64,000 nucleotides of DNA from Halieaceae bacterium UBA5085 (GTDB lineage: Bacteria; Pseudomonadota; Gammaproteobacteria; Pseudomonadales; Halieaceae): contig DIAF01000003.1 of NCBI GenBank assembly GCA_002414665.1, positions 7,143-71,142 of the forward strand, read 5' to 3'. The notes under the pieces were generated by a model. It had not been told where the DNA came from. It made no database searches and saw only the letters and a list, made by a program, of their open reading frames with translations. Shown here piece by piece: positions 26,621 to 35,871 of this stretch; position 1 is the first letter of the stretch; every line of letters begins with the position of its first letter. The position numbers and the translations under genes are program-made.

Positions 26621-26737
26621 GAATATTGTTTCTTATTATCCCATTTTATACGCACATTTTCGGACAATGTGCCGGCGCTCCCGGCGTAAACTGGCCACCT
26701 TGATCGGGCCCATCCACCACCTGCCAGGAGCAATCCC

Positions 26738-28399
26738 ATGTCTTCTCTCATTGCCCGCATACGCGATGCCGTCATCGGCAGACAGCGCTGCATCGCCACG
26801 CCCTTCGGTGAAAAGCCCCTGGTGTATGCCGACTACACCGCCTCGGGCCGCAGCCTGACCTTTATTGAAGACTACATCCGCGATGAAGTGTTGCCCTTCT
26901 ACGCCAACACGCACACGGAAACCGCATTCACAGGTGCGCGCACCACTGCACTGAGGGAAGCCGCTCGCACCATGATTCGCGACGCGGTCAACGCTGGCGC
27001 TCAGGACAAGGTCATTTTCTGTGGTTCCGGCGCGACAGCCGCCATCAATAAAATCATCGATATCATGAACCTGCGGCTGCCGGCTGATCTCGCCGACCGC
27101 TACTCACTTGCGCAGGCAATCCCGCAGGAAGATTGCCCGGTGGTGTTTATTGGCCCCTATGAACACCATTCCAACGAACTGCCCTGGCGCGAGAGCCTGT
27201 GCACCGTCGAAGTCATTCCACTCGACGCTGCAGGGGGCATTGACCAGGCCTGCCTCGCCGCGGCGCTGCAGAGATACGCCACGCGCAAACGCAAGATTGG
27301 CAGCTTCTCCGCTGCCTCCAACGTCACTGGTATCAAGAGCGATATCAAGGGCATTACACGGCTGCTCAAGCAGCACGGTGCACTCGCCTTCTGGGACTAT
27401 GCCGCTGCCGGGCCCTATGTGGCCATCGACATGAACGGCGCGGACCCGCTGGACGCCATCTTTCTGTCGCCACACAAATTCATCGGCGGGCCTGGCACCC
27501 CGGGCGTATTGGTTGCCAAGAACGCGCTGTTCCAGAACCGCGTGCCGGCCACGGTAGGTGGCGGCACCGTGAGTTGGGTCAATTCCACGGGCCACATCTA
27601 CGCCCGGGATATCGAGCGCCGTGAGGAGGGCGGTACACCGGCCATCGTCGAGTCCATCCGCGCCGGCCTGGTATTTTCCCTGCAGCAGGCTGTCGGGACG
27701 GATACCATCGCGGCCCGCGAGGCGGACCTCGCGGCCCGCGCTCTCGCACGCTTCCGCAGCTGTGCCAATCTCGAGGTACTCGGCCCTCCGTCTGCCGCGC
27801 GCCTGCCGATTTTCTCCCTGCGGTTTCGCCACGGCCAGCGTGATTTGCACCACGGTTTCGTCGTGGCACTGCTCAACGACCTGTTTGGTATTCAGGTGCG
27901 CGGCGGCTGCTCCTGCGCCGGGCCCTATGCCCATAGCCTGCTGGGCATCGACAGCGAACGCAGTCAGCAGTTCGAGAACGCAATCAGCAATGGCGACAGC
28001 CTGATGCGGCCGGGCTGGGTGCGCGTGAACTTCAACTACTTTATTGACGAAGCGGAGCTGGAATACCTGCTGCGCGCCTTCGAACTGGTCGCAGAATATG
28101 GATGGCGCATGCTGCCGCGTTACCAGTGGAACGCGAGCCATGGCGTCTGGCGCCACCACACAGCGCAGCAGCAAACGCTGCCGCCCTTCACTGGCCTTGG
28201 CTGGTTGGACGCTGCAAGCCCGCAGCGGCCTGAAGCAGCCTCCCCATCGCTGGCCACCCATTTGCAGCAGGCAGAACGCCTCCTGCAGGAACCCCTCAGC
28301 AACGCAACATGTCCACCGCTGACGTTGAGTGCGAGCAACGAAGCCCTGCGCTGGTTCGTGTTACCGCAGGAGATTCAACCCACGGCAGTCACCGCCTGA
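26738..28399 (+). CDS. class V aminotransferase / cysteine-desulfurase-like PLP protein with C-terminal extension
   Basis: The 553-residue protein has the class V fold: YADYTASGRSL at 30-40, FCGSGATAAINKI at 94-106, and LSPHKFIGGPGTPGVLV at 243-259 with PLP lysine K247. A cysteine-containing loop RGGCSCAGPYAHSLLG (C391, C393) lies where cysteine desulfurases keep their active cysteine, though true IscS/SufS motifs differ. Typical family members have 380-420 residues; here about 100 extra residues follow residue 450, ending without a domain I recognise. CAGGAG precedes the ATG. Reaction and substrate are unknown; the divergent AsnC-type regulator hints at an amino acid. Confidence 0.85.
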   Translation: MSSLIARIRDAVIGRQRCIATPFGEKPLVYADYTASGRSLTFIEDYIRDEVLPFYANTHTETAFTGARTTALREAARTMIRDAVNAGAQDKVIFCGSGATAAINKIIDIMNLRLPADLADRYSLAQAIPQEDCPVVFIGPYEHHSNELPWRESLCTVEVIPLDAAGGIDQACLAAALQRYATRKRKIGSFSAASNVTGIKSDIKGITRLLKQHGALAFWDYAAAGPYVAIDMNGADPLDAIFLSPHKFIGGPGTPGVLVAKNALFQNRVPATVGGGTVSWVNSTGHIYARDIERREEGGTPAIVESIRAGLVFSLQQAVGTDTIAAREADLAARALARFRSCANLEVLGPPSAARLPIFSLRFRHGQRDLHHGFVVALLNDLFGIQVRGGCSCAGPYAHSLLGIDSERSQQFENAISNGDSLMRPGWVRVNFNYFIDEAELEYLLRAFELVAEYGWRMLPRYQWNASHGVWRHHTAQQQTLPPFTGLGWLDAASPQRPEAASPSLATHLQQAERLLQEPLSNATCPPLTLSASNEALRWFVLPQEIQPTAVTA

Positions 28400-28558
28400 G
28401 TTCGCCCAACTGAAATCACAAGCCTCGCGGATTTGTGAAAAATTTACAATGGCATTGAGTCAACGCCGTGACAAAACGTTTCACTATAGGGTTGCTGACC
28501 CGATCTGTTGGCATGCGAGTGCCAGAACCCAGTATTCGAGGAAGCACAGGTGTACGCT

Positions 28559-29725
28559 ATGCCAACAACAATGAAAAGCGCGCTACTACCGGTGCTGGTC
28601 ATCGGTGCAGCCCTCGCGGGCTATGCAGCGCTGCATGCCGCTGCGCCGGAGCCCGAACAGGAGGCAACGCCGGTGCGTCCGATCAGCGTTTTCACCGCTC
28701 CGGTGCGTGCCGGGCAGACGCAACTGAGTGTAAGAACACAGGGTGAAGTGCGGGCCGCAACCGAACTCGACCTGGTGGCACAGGTGGGCGGGCGCATTGT
28801 CGCAGTATCTGCGGAGTTTACCGAGGGCGGCCGCGTCGCCGCCGGCGAGACCCTGCTGCAGATCGAAGACACCGACTACAGACTCGCGCTGAGCGAGGCC
28901 CGTGCCGCTGTGGCCGAGGCCGAGGTACGGGTGCAGCAGGCCCTGGCCGATGCCGATGTGGCGCGCAAGCAACTGCGCAACGAACCGGGCGCATCCCCGC
29001 TGGCCCTGAAGCAACCACAGCTGGCGGAGGCCAGGGCCATGCTGGAAGCGGCAAGCGCCCGCCTTGAGCAGGCTGAGCTCGATCTCGAGCGCACCCGGGT
29101 TCACCTGCCATTCGACGGCCGCCTGCTAAGCACCCTGGTCAACGTCGGCCAGTACGTCACCCCCGGTACGCCGCTGGGCCGCGCATTTGCCACCAACCGC
29201 GTGGAGATCCGACTGCCCCTCAGTGACGATCAGCTCGCAGCCCTCGACCTGCCCATTGGCTACACCGCGCCGCCGGGGCAGGAGCCTCCGGTGATCCTCA
29301 CCGCTATTGTGGCCGGCCGACAGCACCAGTGGCAGGGGCAGCTACGGCGACTCGATGCTGCCATCGACCCCGGTTCACGGATGCTGTACGCCATGGCCGA
29401 AGTCCAGGAACCCTACGGGCGTGGCGCATCGCCAGAGGGCATGCCGCTGGCCGCCGGGCTATTCGTGGAAGCGACCATTCCCGGCCGCACGCTGGACGCC
29501 GCCCTACTGATTCCCCCCGCCGCCCTGCGACCGGGAAACAAGGTGCATGTGCTGGACAGCAGCGGCCTGCTGGCTACACGGGATGTCGAGGTGCTGTCTC
29601 GCAGCGCCACACGTGTTGTGATCGGTAGCGGTCTGCAACCCGGCGAACAGGTGATCACCTCAGCCATCCGCAATCCGGTGCAGGGTATGGCACTGTCGGC
29701 AATCGCCGAACCCGGGAACAGCTGA
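28559..29725 (+). CDS. RND efflux periplasmic adaptor (membrane fusion protein)
   Basis: The 388-residue adaptor has an N-terminal membrane anchor or signal (LLPVLVIGAALAGYAAL), then a HlyD-type lipoyl domain (TQGEVRAATELDLVAQVGGR), a helical hairpin (about 115-180) and a beta-barrel with YVTPGTPLGRAFATNRVEIR. It would join the inner-membrane pump to an outer-membrane channel. ATG 28559 has AGGTG upstream; a second ATG four codons in is possible. The stop is immediately followed by the RND ATG (TGAATG). No outer-membrane factor gene is adjacent. Confidence 0.89.
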   Translation: MPTTMKSALLPVLVIGAALAGYAALHAAAPEPEQEATPVRPISVFTAPVRAGQTQLSVRTQGEVRAATELDLVAQVGGRIVAVSAEFTEGGRVAAGETLLQIEDTDYRLALSEARAAVAEAEVRVQQALADADVARKQLRNEPGASPLALKQPQLAEARAMLEAASARLEQAELDLERTRVHLPFDGRLLSTLVNVGQYVTPGTPLGRAFATNRVEIRLPLSDDQLAALDLPIGYTAPPGQEPPVILTAIVAGRQHQWQGQLRRLDAAIDPGSRMLYAMAEVQEPYGRGASPEGMPLAAGLFVEATIPGRTLDAALLIPPAALRPGNKVHVLDSSGLLATRDVEVLSRSATRVVIGSGLQPGEQVITSAIRNPVQGMALSAIAEPGNS

Positions 29726-32700
29726 ATGCGCGCATTTATTGGCTGGTGGGTACACAACCCGGTCGCTGCCAACCTGCTGATGGTGGGCATTCTGCTCGCC
29801 GGCGCCCTCGGTTTCGTGAGCATGGAACGCGAAGCCTTTCCCCGCTTTGAGATCAACCAGGTCGAGATTGAGGTCACCTGGCCGGGGGCAGCCCCGCAGG
29901 AAGTCGAGGAGCAGATCGTGCAGCGTATCGAGGAATCTCTCGATGACCTCGACAACGTCAAACGCGTCTCCTCTACAGCCTCCGAGGGTCTTGCCCGACT
30001 GGAGGTCAGTACCTGGCCCGGCGTGGACCTGGAGCAATTCCTGAACGATGTGAAGAACCGTGTGGATGCAGTGACAGCGCTGCCGCGCGACATCGAGCCA
30101 CCGCGGGTAAAACGCAGTGACTTCCGCGAAGAGATGATCCGCGTGGCCGTGCACGGCGAGGTCAGCGAACGTGAGCTGACGCGCCTTGCCGAGGACCTGC
30201 GCGACGAGGTAGCCGCGCTCCCCTGGATCTCGCTGGTCGAGCTGTTCGGAACACGCCGCGAGGAAGTCACTATCGAGCTGTCCCAGGCGGACATGTTGCG
30301 CTTTGGGGTCAGCTTCGACGAAGTCGCCAGCGCCATTCGCGGCAGCTCCATCAACCTCTCATCTGGCCAGGTCAGGACCGCCACCGGCGATGTGCGACTG
30401 CGTGCGCGCAACCTCGCCGACAACAGCGAGGACTTCAACCAGATCGTCCTGCGCCAGAATGCAGAGGGCGCCACCGTGCGTATCGGCGATGTCGCCCGGG
30501 TGATTGATGGCTACGAGGAAAATGAAATTCTGGCCACGTTGAATGGCGAGCCCGCGGTCCTGATACAGATCCTGTCAACCGACAACATGCAGGTCGTGAA
30601 GGCCAGTGCAGCAGTCAAGGCGTGGATGGAGAGAACGCGCCCCACGCTCCCCGCGGGAATCAGTCTTACCCTCTGGTTTGATACCGCCGACATCTATGAA
30701 AGCCGCATGGACCTGATAGGCAGTTCGGCCTGGTTGGGCCTGATGCTGGTGTTTCTCGTCCTGATCATGTCGCTGCGCCCCAAGGTTGCCCTGTGGGTGA
30801 CTGCGGGTATTGCAGTCGCCTTTGTGGGCACCTTCGCGGTCCTGCCAGCCAACGATGTCTCGCTCAATGTCATGTCCACCTTCGCCTTCCTGCTGGTTCT
30901 CGGCATTGTGGTCGACGATGCCATTGTCGTGGGCGAGAGCATTCACCAGCACGCACACACCGGCGGCGGCATCGAAGCCGCCATTGACGGCGCCTATGCC
31001 GTGGCGCGCCCCGTGGTGTTCGCGGTACTCACCACGATGATTGCCTTTGCGCCCTGGTTTTTCGTGGACATCGAAGGCGGCAACATGACCCGCCAGTTTT
31101 CCATCGTCATAACCGCGGCGCTGACCATCTCCCTGATCGAGGCATTCTGCATACTGCCGGCGCACCTCCGCCACCTGGAACACCGTGAACACCTCGGCCC
31201 CTGGCGACTGCGCCAGCGACGCTTTGAAGAGAGTATCGTCGCTTTTGCCAACACCCGTTATCGCCGCCTGCTTACGCTGGGGACCGACTACCGCTACCTG
31301 ACCGCCAGCCTGTTCACCGCAGCCTTCATCCTCAGCCTCGGCGTGTTCGGTGCCGGCTGGGTCAAGTTCACCTTTTTCCCCGAGGTACAGAACGAACAGG
31401 TGCACATCAATGTGGTGATGCCCAGCGGTGCCCCCTACTCCCGTTCACTCGCCGTGCTGGAGAGGCTGCAGGAAGCCGAGAAGCAGCTGATTGCCGAAGT
31501 GGAGTCACAGGCAGCCGCCGAGGGTGGCAGCGGCTCCCTGGTTGAGGGCTGGTATACCCGCTCCCGACGCGACAGTGTGATCGCCATCGTCAGCCTGTCC
31601 CCACCGGAAGAGCGGGCGCTGTCTGCCCGCGAGACCGCCGAACGTTTCCGAGAGCTGGTGGGCGACATTCCGGATGCGGAAGAAATCGAAGTCAGCTACA
31701 CCCTCAACGACCAGGGAGCGGCCATCACCTGGGTACTAAGGCACCGGGACCTGGATGTCTTGCGCGCCGCCAGCAACGACCTGCAGGCGCAATTGCGCAG
31801 CTATCAGGGCAGTTACTACGTGCGCGACAGCCTGCGGGCCGGGAGTGAAGAGATACACCTGAGCCTGCGTCCCGGGGCCGAAAAACTGGGCATCAGCCTC
31901 GCCGATGTTTCGCGCCAGGTACGCCAGGCCTATTACGGTGAGGAGGTCCAACGCCTGCCGAGGGAACACGGCGATGTGCGGGTAATGCTGCGCTACCCGG
32001 CGGAGCTGCGCGCACAGCTTGCAAGCCTCGACAGTTTTCGGGTGAGGACCGCAGACGGGCGTGAAATCCCCCTGCTCGCCGTGGTGGAGGCAGAGGTCAA
32101 CACCGCTGTTGACCGGATCCAGCGCCAGGACGGCGAGCGCATGGTACGCATCTCGGCAGAAGCTGCGCCCGAGCTGGTAAGCGACATGAATAACGACCTC
32201 AAGGAGAACTTCCTGCCCCTACTGCAGGAGCGTTATCCAGACCTGGTCATCCTCCGCGGTGGCGAGCAAGAAACCGAGCAGGCATTCTTTGATGAGATCA
32301 TTGCCCTCTACGCGGTTGCGCTTTTCGCCATGTATGCACTGATCGCCGTGGCCTTCCGCTCCTACGCGCTGCCCCTGCTGATCATGACGGCCATTCCCTT
32401 CGGCTTCATGGGCGCCGTCTACGGACACCTGCTGTTCGCAACCCCCATGGCACTGTTCTCGTACTTCGGCATCGGTGCCGCGGCAGGTGTAGTGGTGAAT
32501 GACAACCTGGTGCTGGTGGACTATATCCGCCGCTTGCGTGAGCGCGGCACAACCGCCGCTGACGCTGTGCTGGAGGCAGGGGTCGCCCGTTTTAGACCCA
32601 TTCTGCTGACCACAGTGACCACCTTCGTGGGCCTGCTACCCATCATGGCGGAGCGCTCCACGGACGCGCAATTCCTCAAACCTGCCGTACTGTCGCTGGC

Positions 32701-32857
32701 CTTCGGCGTGCTCTTTGCGCTGCTGGTCACGCTGCTCATGGTGCCCGCTCTGTACCTCATCGGCGAAGACTGTGCAGGGTTCGCCCGTCGCCTGCTGCCC
32801 CGGTTGGGCGAGCGACCGAGGGCACCGCAGAACGTGGCCACCGAGCCAGAGCGGTAA
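29726..32857 (+). CDS. RND efflux pump, AcrB/HAE-like permease
   Basis: A full-length 1043-residue RND transporter with two repeats of one plus five membrane helices and two large periplasmic loops. Helix 4 reads GIVVDDAIVVGE starting at residue 393, giving the proton-relay aspartates D397 and D398. The second-half GVVVNDNLVLVDYIRR is the matching helix 10 region. The first-loop start VEVTWPGAAPQEVEEQIVQR is typical. Substrate range cannot be told from sequence. It is co-transcribed with the adaptor, with zero spacing. Confidence 0.92.
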   Translation: MRAFIGWWVHNPVAANLLMVGILLAGALGFVSMEREAFPRFEINQVEIEVTWPGAAPQEVEEQIVQRIEESLDDLDNVKRVSSTASEGLARLEVSTWPGVDLEQFLNDVKNRVDAVTALPRDIEPPRVKRSDFREEMIRVAVHGEVSERELTRLAEDLRDEVAALPWISLVELFGTRREEVTIELSQADMLRFGVSFDEVASAIRGSSINLSSGQVRTATGDVRLRARNLADNSEDFNQIVLRQNAEGATVRIGDVARVIDGYEENEILATLNGEPAVLIQILSTDNMQVVKASAAVKAWMERTRPTLPAGISLTLWFDTADIYESRMDLIGSSAWLGLMLVFLVLIMSLRPKVALWVTAGIAVAFVGTFAVLPANDVSLNVMSTFAFLLVLGIVVDDAIVVGESIHQHAHTGGGIEAAIDGAYAVARPVVFAVLTTMIAFAPWFFVDIEGGNMTRQFSIVITAALTISLIEAFCILPAHLRHLEHREHLGPWRLRQRRFEESIVAFANTRYRRLLTLGTDYRYLTASLFTAAFILSLGVFGAGWVKFTFFPEVQNEQVHINVVMPSGAPYSRSLAVLERLQEAEKQLIAEVESQAAAEGGSGSLVEGWYTRSRRDSVIAIVSLSPPEERALSARETAERFRELVGDIPDAEEIEVSYTLNDQGAAITWVLRHRDLDVLRAASNDLQAQLRSYQGSYYVRDSLRAGSEEIHLSLRPGAEKLGISLADVSRQVRQAYYGEEVQRLPREHGDVRVMLRYPAELRAQLASLDSFRVRTADGREIPLLAVVEAEVNTAVDRIQRQDGERMVRISAEAAPELVSDMNNDLKENFLPLLQERYPDLVILRGGEQETEQAFFDEIIALYAVALFAMYALIAVAFRSYALPLLIMTAIPFGFMGAVYGHLLFATPMALFSYFGIGAAAGVVVNDNLVLVDYIRRLRERGTTAADAVLEAGVARFRPILLTTVTTFVGLLPIMAERSTDAQFLKPAVLSLAFGVLFALLVTLLMVPALYLIGEDCAGFARRLLPRLGERPRAPQNVATEPER

Positions 32858-32875
32858 AAATCACAGCTTCCTGCA

Positions 32876-32903
32876 TTGCTTTGTCACACAACGCCGCTAT
32901 GCT
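32876..32903 (+). promoter_or_regulatory. possible promoter for the small 89-residue gene
   Basis: TTGCTT (32876-32881), a 16-base spacer and TATGCT (32898-32903) lie just after the RND stop. A leader of about 145 bases would follow, including the dyad GGTGC/GCACC near 32999-33014. The match is moderate. Confidence 0.3.
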
Positions 32904-33049
32904 GCGCTCCGCCAGCTGGCACAGAGTTTGCTGCAAACACCGGACCGTGGACTTTCGGGCCTCTACAGGGCGCTGGGGGGCTGGCAACGCACGGCAACGG
33001 TGCATCGACGCACCGCAACAGGGCTTGAGCTTTCAGGGAGATCCGCAGA

Positions 33050-33319
33050 ATGAACAGCGAACTTAACGCAGAAGAACGCTTTCGGCGCACCGTGGGCGAC
33101 GTTGTAGTCGCGGAGATGCTGTTTATTCAGGCTACGGTGGAAAGCGCCTCGGTGATCGGCTCCGGACTGCAGGAACTCGGGCACCACCTGCTCGCCGCGC
33201 CCAGCGATCCCCGCCAGCCCATTGGCTCCATCGCCAGCCTGCTGCAGGCCACTGCCGATCGCGCGCTGGAACCCTACAGCACCCGGTTCGGTTACTTCCG
33301 CCAGCTCCGGGAGCTCTAG
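33050..33319 (+). CDS. small protein of unknown function
   Basis: An 89-residue open frame starting NSELNAEERFRRTVGDVVVA, with GGGAG about 11 bases before the ATG. It is predicted to be soluble and mainly helical, with no signal peptide, cysteines or recognisable motif. The composition (acidic and basic residues alternating, few rare codons) looks protein-coding. It ends seven bases before the convergent DUF1244 stop. I do not recognise the family. Confidence 0.55.
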   Translation: MNSELNAEERFRRTVGDVVVAEMLFIQATVESASVIGSGLQELGHHLLAAPSDPRQPIGSIASLLQATADRALEPYSTRFGYFRQLREL

Positions 33320-33326
33320 ACAGGCT

Positions 33327-33614
33327 TCAGTCGTGGCGACCGGCCTGCAACGCCGCCAGTTGCTCCGGCGTCGCCTCGGTCTGGTAGCGCGCCTTCCACT
33401 CGTCATAGGGCATGCCGTAGATGCGCTCCCGCGCCTCGTCGCGGCTGAGCGCCACACCCTCCTGTGCCGCCGCTTCGGCATACCAGTTGGCGAGGCAGTT
33501 GCGGCAGAACCCGGCAAGGTTCATCAAGTCGATGTTCTGCACATCCTTGCGCTGGTCCAGATGGGATAACAGGCGACGAAAAGCCGCGGCCTCAATAGTG
33601 TGTTCCTGTGACAT
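33327..33614 (-). CDS. DUF1244 family protein
   Basis: The 95-residue protein has the DUF1244 core: AAAFRRLLSHLDQRKDVQNI, NLAGFCRNCLANWYAEAA with the conserved FCRNCL cysteines (C37 and C40), and GMPYDEWKARYQ. The small family is common in proteobacteria and has no established function. It follows the LuxR-type gene by 23 bases on the same strand and may be read from the same transcript. Confidence 0.9.
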   Translation of the reverse strand: MSQEHTIEAAAFRRLLSHLDQRKDVQNIDLMNLAGFCRNCLANWYAEAAAQEGVALSRDEARERIYGMPYDEWKARYQTEATPEQLAALQAGRHD

Positions 33615-33637
33615 AAAAAAGTACCCTCCAGAATGAC

Positions 33638-34768
33638 CTAGTCGCCCATTGGGGCGACACTGCTCAGAATCAGTTGTACCAGACGCGTCTGCCGGGTGAC
33701 ACCCGTCTTTGAAAAGATGGCGCTGAGATGGGATTTCCCGGTGTTGCGGGAAATGTGCAAGCGCGCACAGGCTTCGTCCAGCGTTGCGCCACCAGCCAAT
33801 AGCAGGCTCAGGGTTGCCTCGGCACGGGTCAGCCCGAACAGGGTCATCAACACATCCACCGGCGCTTCGCGCTGATATTCCGGATCTGACACAAAAACCG
33901 CCACCGATGGATTGCGGCTGCCGTCCGGCGCTGCCACCAGCGGTAGCGGCCGCATCAGCAGGCCGGGGCCCGGACTGCTGCCACTGTCCAGCCGCAGGGC
34001 CTTGACCAGGCCCGGTTCCCCACGCAGGTGCGCCTGCATGACGTCATCCAGGCACTCACGGAATGCCTGCTGGTCGGTACGATGCACCAGGCGCAGCTGC
34101 CCCTCATACTGCGTCAGCCAACGGCCTTCGGCCAGCAGGCGTTCGCCGGCGCTGTTGCTGTGTCGAATCCGCGCACGCCGGTCCAGAATGAACGCAGCCA
34201 GTGCCATGCGGTCCACCGCCGCCGCAAACAGGGTGCGCTCGCTCTCTACCCGCGCGATGCGCGCGTGCAGCCGGATCGTCTGTTGGATATGGGGCAACAG
34301 GCAGCGAGCGAGCTCGCGTTCCGGTACCGCGAAATTGGCCCGCCCCGCGACCCGGGCAAAGCGCAGGCGAGCGGTGTTGCCGAGTTCATCCCCCAGGTCC
34401 GCACCCATGATGTGCCTGATCCCGGTGGGCTCCACGTATTGCCGGAAGTAGGCTGACTGGTAGTACTCCCCGGGTGGCATGAAGGCATCCACAGTGAAGA
34501 CCTCCCCGGGCGGCAGGTTGACGAAGGGGTCCAGTGCAAAGTAGCTCTCGTTGTAGGCGTTCACAGCGTCCGGGGAGAGCACCACGGAATTGATGACAAG
34601 CCCGCTGTCTCCCTCGCGCGGCGCGCGCAGGATCAGCGTGACATAGTCGGCGTCCAGCGCTTCCCCCAGCAGCCGCAGAAACGCCTGCCAGGGAGGCTCC
34701 GCCACCGGACCTCGTGAAAGCGCCAGCAGCAGTTCATTCATGGGTGCCGAAATCAGATATTCGCGCAT
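33638..34768 (-). CDS. LuxR-family transcriptional regulator
   Basis: The 376-residue regulator ends in a LuxR/GerE helix-turn-helix: LTRAEATLSLLLAGGATLDE, then ACARLHISRNTGKSHLSAIF. The usual signature has VSxxTVxxHxxxI; here RNTGKSHLSAIF is a slight variant. The N-terminal 300 residues show no clear autoinducer or PAS domain by eye, although residues 180-215 (FILDRRARIRHSNSAGERLL) look PAS-like. A second ATG nine codons in is possible. It lies downstream of an SDR-MFS-LLM run on the same strand and could regulate that cluster. Confidence 0.83.
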   Translation of the reverse strand: MREYLISAPMNELLLALSRGPVAEPPWQAFLRLLGEALDADYVTLILRAPREGDSGLVINSVVLSPDAVNAYNESYFALDPFVNLPPGEVFTVDAFMPPGEYYQSAYFRQYVEPTGIRHIMGADLGDELGNTARLRFARVAGRANFAVPERELARCLLPHIQQTIRLHARIARVESERTLFAAAVDRMALAAFILDRRARIRHSNSAGERLLAEGRWLTQYEGQLRLVHRTDQQAFRECLDDVMQAHLRGEPGLVKALRLDSGSSPGPGLLMRPLPLVAAPDGSRNPSVAVFVSDPEYQREAPVDVLMTLFGLTRAEATLSLLLAGGATLDEACARLHISRNTGKSHLSAIFSKTGVTRQTRLVQLILSSVAPMGD

Positions 34769-34838
34769 GGTCGGTTCCAGCCGGGTATGCGCGTATTGTC
34801 CCGCCCGCGAGCGGAGCGGTCAAACAGCCCCCGGAACC

Positions 34839-35861
34839 TCAAGCCCGCAGTCTGGCAATAGCTGCAGCGGCCTGAGCATCCTGGGCAGTGTCCAGCGGCA
34901 TGGGGAAGGTGATGCTGTCGGCAAGCCCGGCATAGCGTGCCCGCAGCACCTCGGCAATTTCCGTGTAAGAACCCCGTGGCACGAAGGCACTGAGCATCTC
35001 GTCAGTGACGACGGCGGGAAGATCCTGCCAGCGCCCCTCCCGGGTCAGTGCCTGCAGTTCGGCACCACGCTCCTGCCAGCCAAACAGCTCGAGGCTCGGC
35101 CAGTAGGCCGGGGTTGAATACAGGAAACCCAGCAAACGGCGCTGCTGTTCCCACTGCTGCGCCACCGCCTGCGCGTCGACGCCGGTGGCAACCAGCGGCC
35201 CCAGAATCAGCCGCAGCGTTGACGGATCACGCCCGGCGCGCTCCAGACCGTCGCGCAGGCGGGGCAAGCACACCGCGCGGAGGTACTCGGGGGGGGTGTT
35301 CGTCGGATGAGTGATCATACCATCCGCGATCCTGCCCACCATGCGCGTCATGGCGGGGCCCACCGCGCCGCAGAGCAGCGGGATGTCCGGATGCTCAATG
35401 GGCCCTGGATTGAAGAAGGGCTGCAGGCGGGTGAACCGGTAATGCTCACCCTCAAACCGCAGGGGTACACCCTGCTGAAAACTGTCGAAGATGGCGCGCA
35501 ATGACTGCACATACTCGCGCAGCTGCGGCACTGGCGAATCCCAACGTGCCGAATACCGCTGTTCGATGTTCTGCTTGATCTGGGTGCCAAGACCCAGCTC
35601 AAAGCGTCCGCCGGACAGTCGCTGCAGGTCCCAGGCAGCCACCGCGACGGTCATCGGGCTGCGCGGAAACGCCACCAGCACCGAGGTGCCCACACGCAGA
35701 CGTCGCGTAGCCTGCAGCGCCAGCGCCGCCAGCACCAGACCGTCGTGGATGGCATCGGGGACATGCAGACCGTCAAACCCCATGGCCTCAGCCCGAGCCG
35801 CATGCGCGGCGATGTCACAGGGCCCCATGGATTCCGGTGTCGTTGCGTATACCTTGAACAC
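34839..35861 (-). CDS. LLM-class (luciferase-like) F420- or flavin-dependent oxidoreductase
   Basis: A 340-residue luciferase-like TIM barrel: MGFDGLHVPDAIHDGLVLAA, RRLRVGTSVLVAFPRSPMTV, and WDLQRLSGGRFELGLGTQI, the family's core strands. The pattern is close to the TIGR03617-type F420-dependent group, but gammaproteobacteria generally lack F420, so FMN use is also possible. The start is GTG with GAGAG upstream. It sits 10 bases after the MFS stop, and the LuxR-type gene follows 70 bases later. Confidence 0.84.
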   Translation of the reverse strand: MFKVYATTPESMGPCDIAAHAARAEAMGFDGLHVPDAIHDGLVLAALALQATRRLRVGTSVLVAFPRSPMTVAVAAWDLQRLSGGRFELGLGTQIKQNIEQRYSARWDSPVPQLREYVQSLRAIFDSFQQGVPLRFEGEHYRFTRLQPFFNPGPIEHPDIPLLCGAVGPAMTRMVGRIADGMITHPTNTPPEYLRAVCLPRLRDGLERAGRDPSTLRLILGPLVATGVDAQAVAQQWEQQRRLLGFLYSTPAYWPSLELFGWQERGAELQALTREGRWQDLPAVVTDEMLSAFVPRGSYTEIAEVLRARYAGLADSITFPMPLDTAQDAQAAAAIARLRA

Positions 35862-35871
35862 AGTGCTGCTC

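Noticed and set aside
28440..28500. Promoter TTGAGT...TATAGG before the RND adaptor gene
   Set aside because: The spacing is 24 bases, too long for sigma-70, and no better -35 is present.
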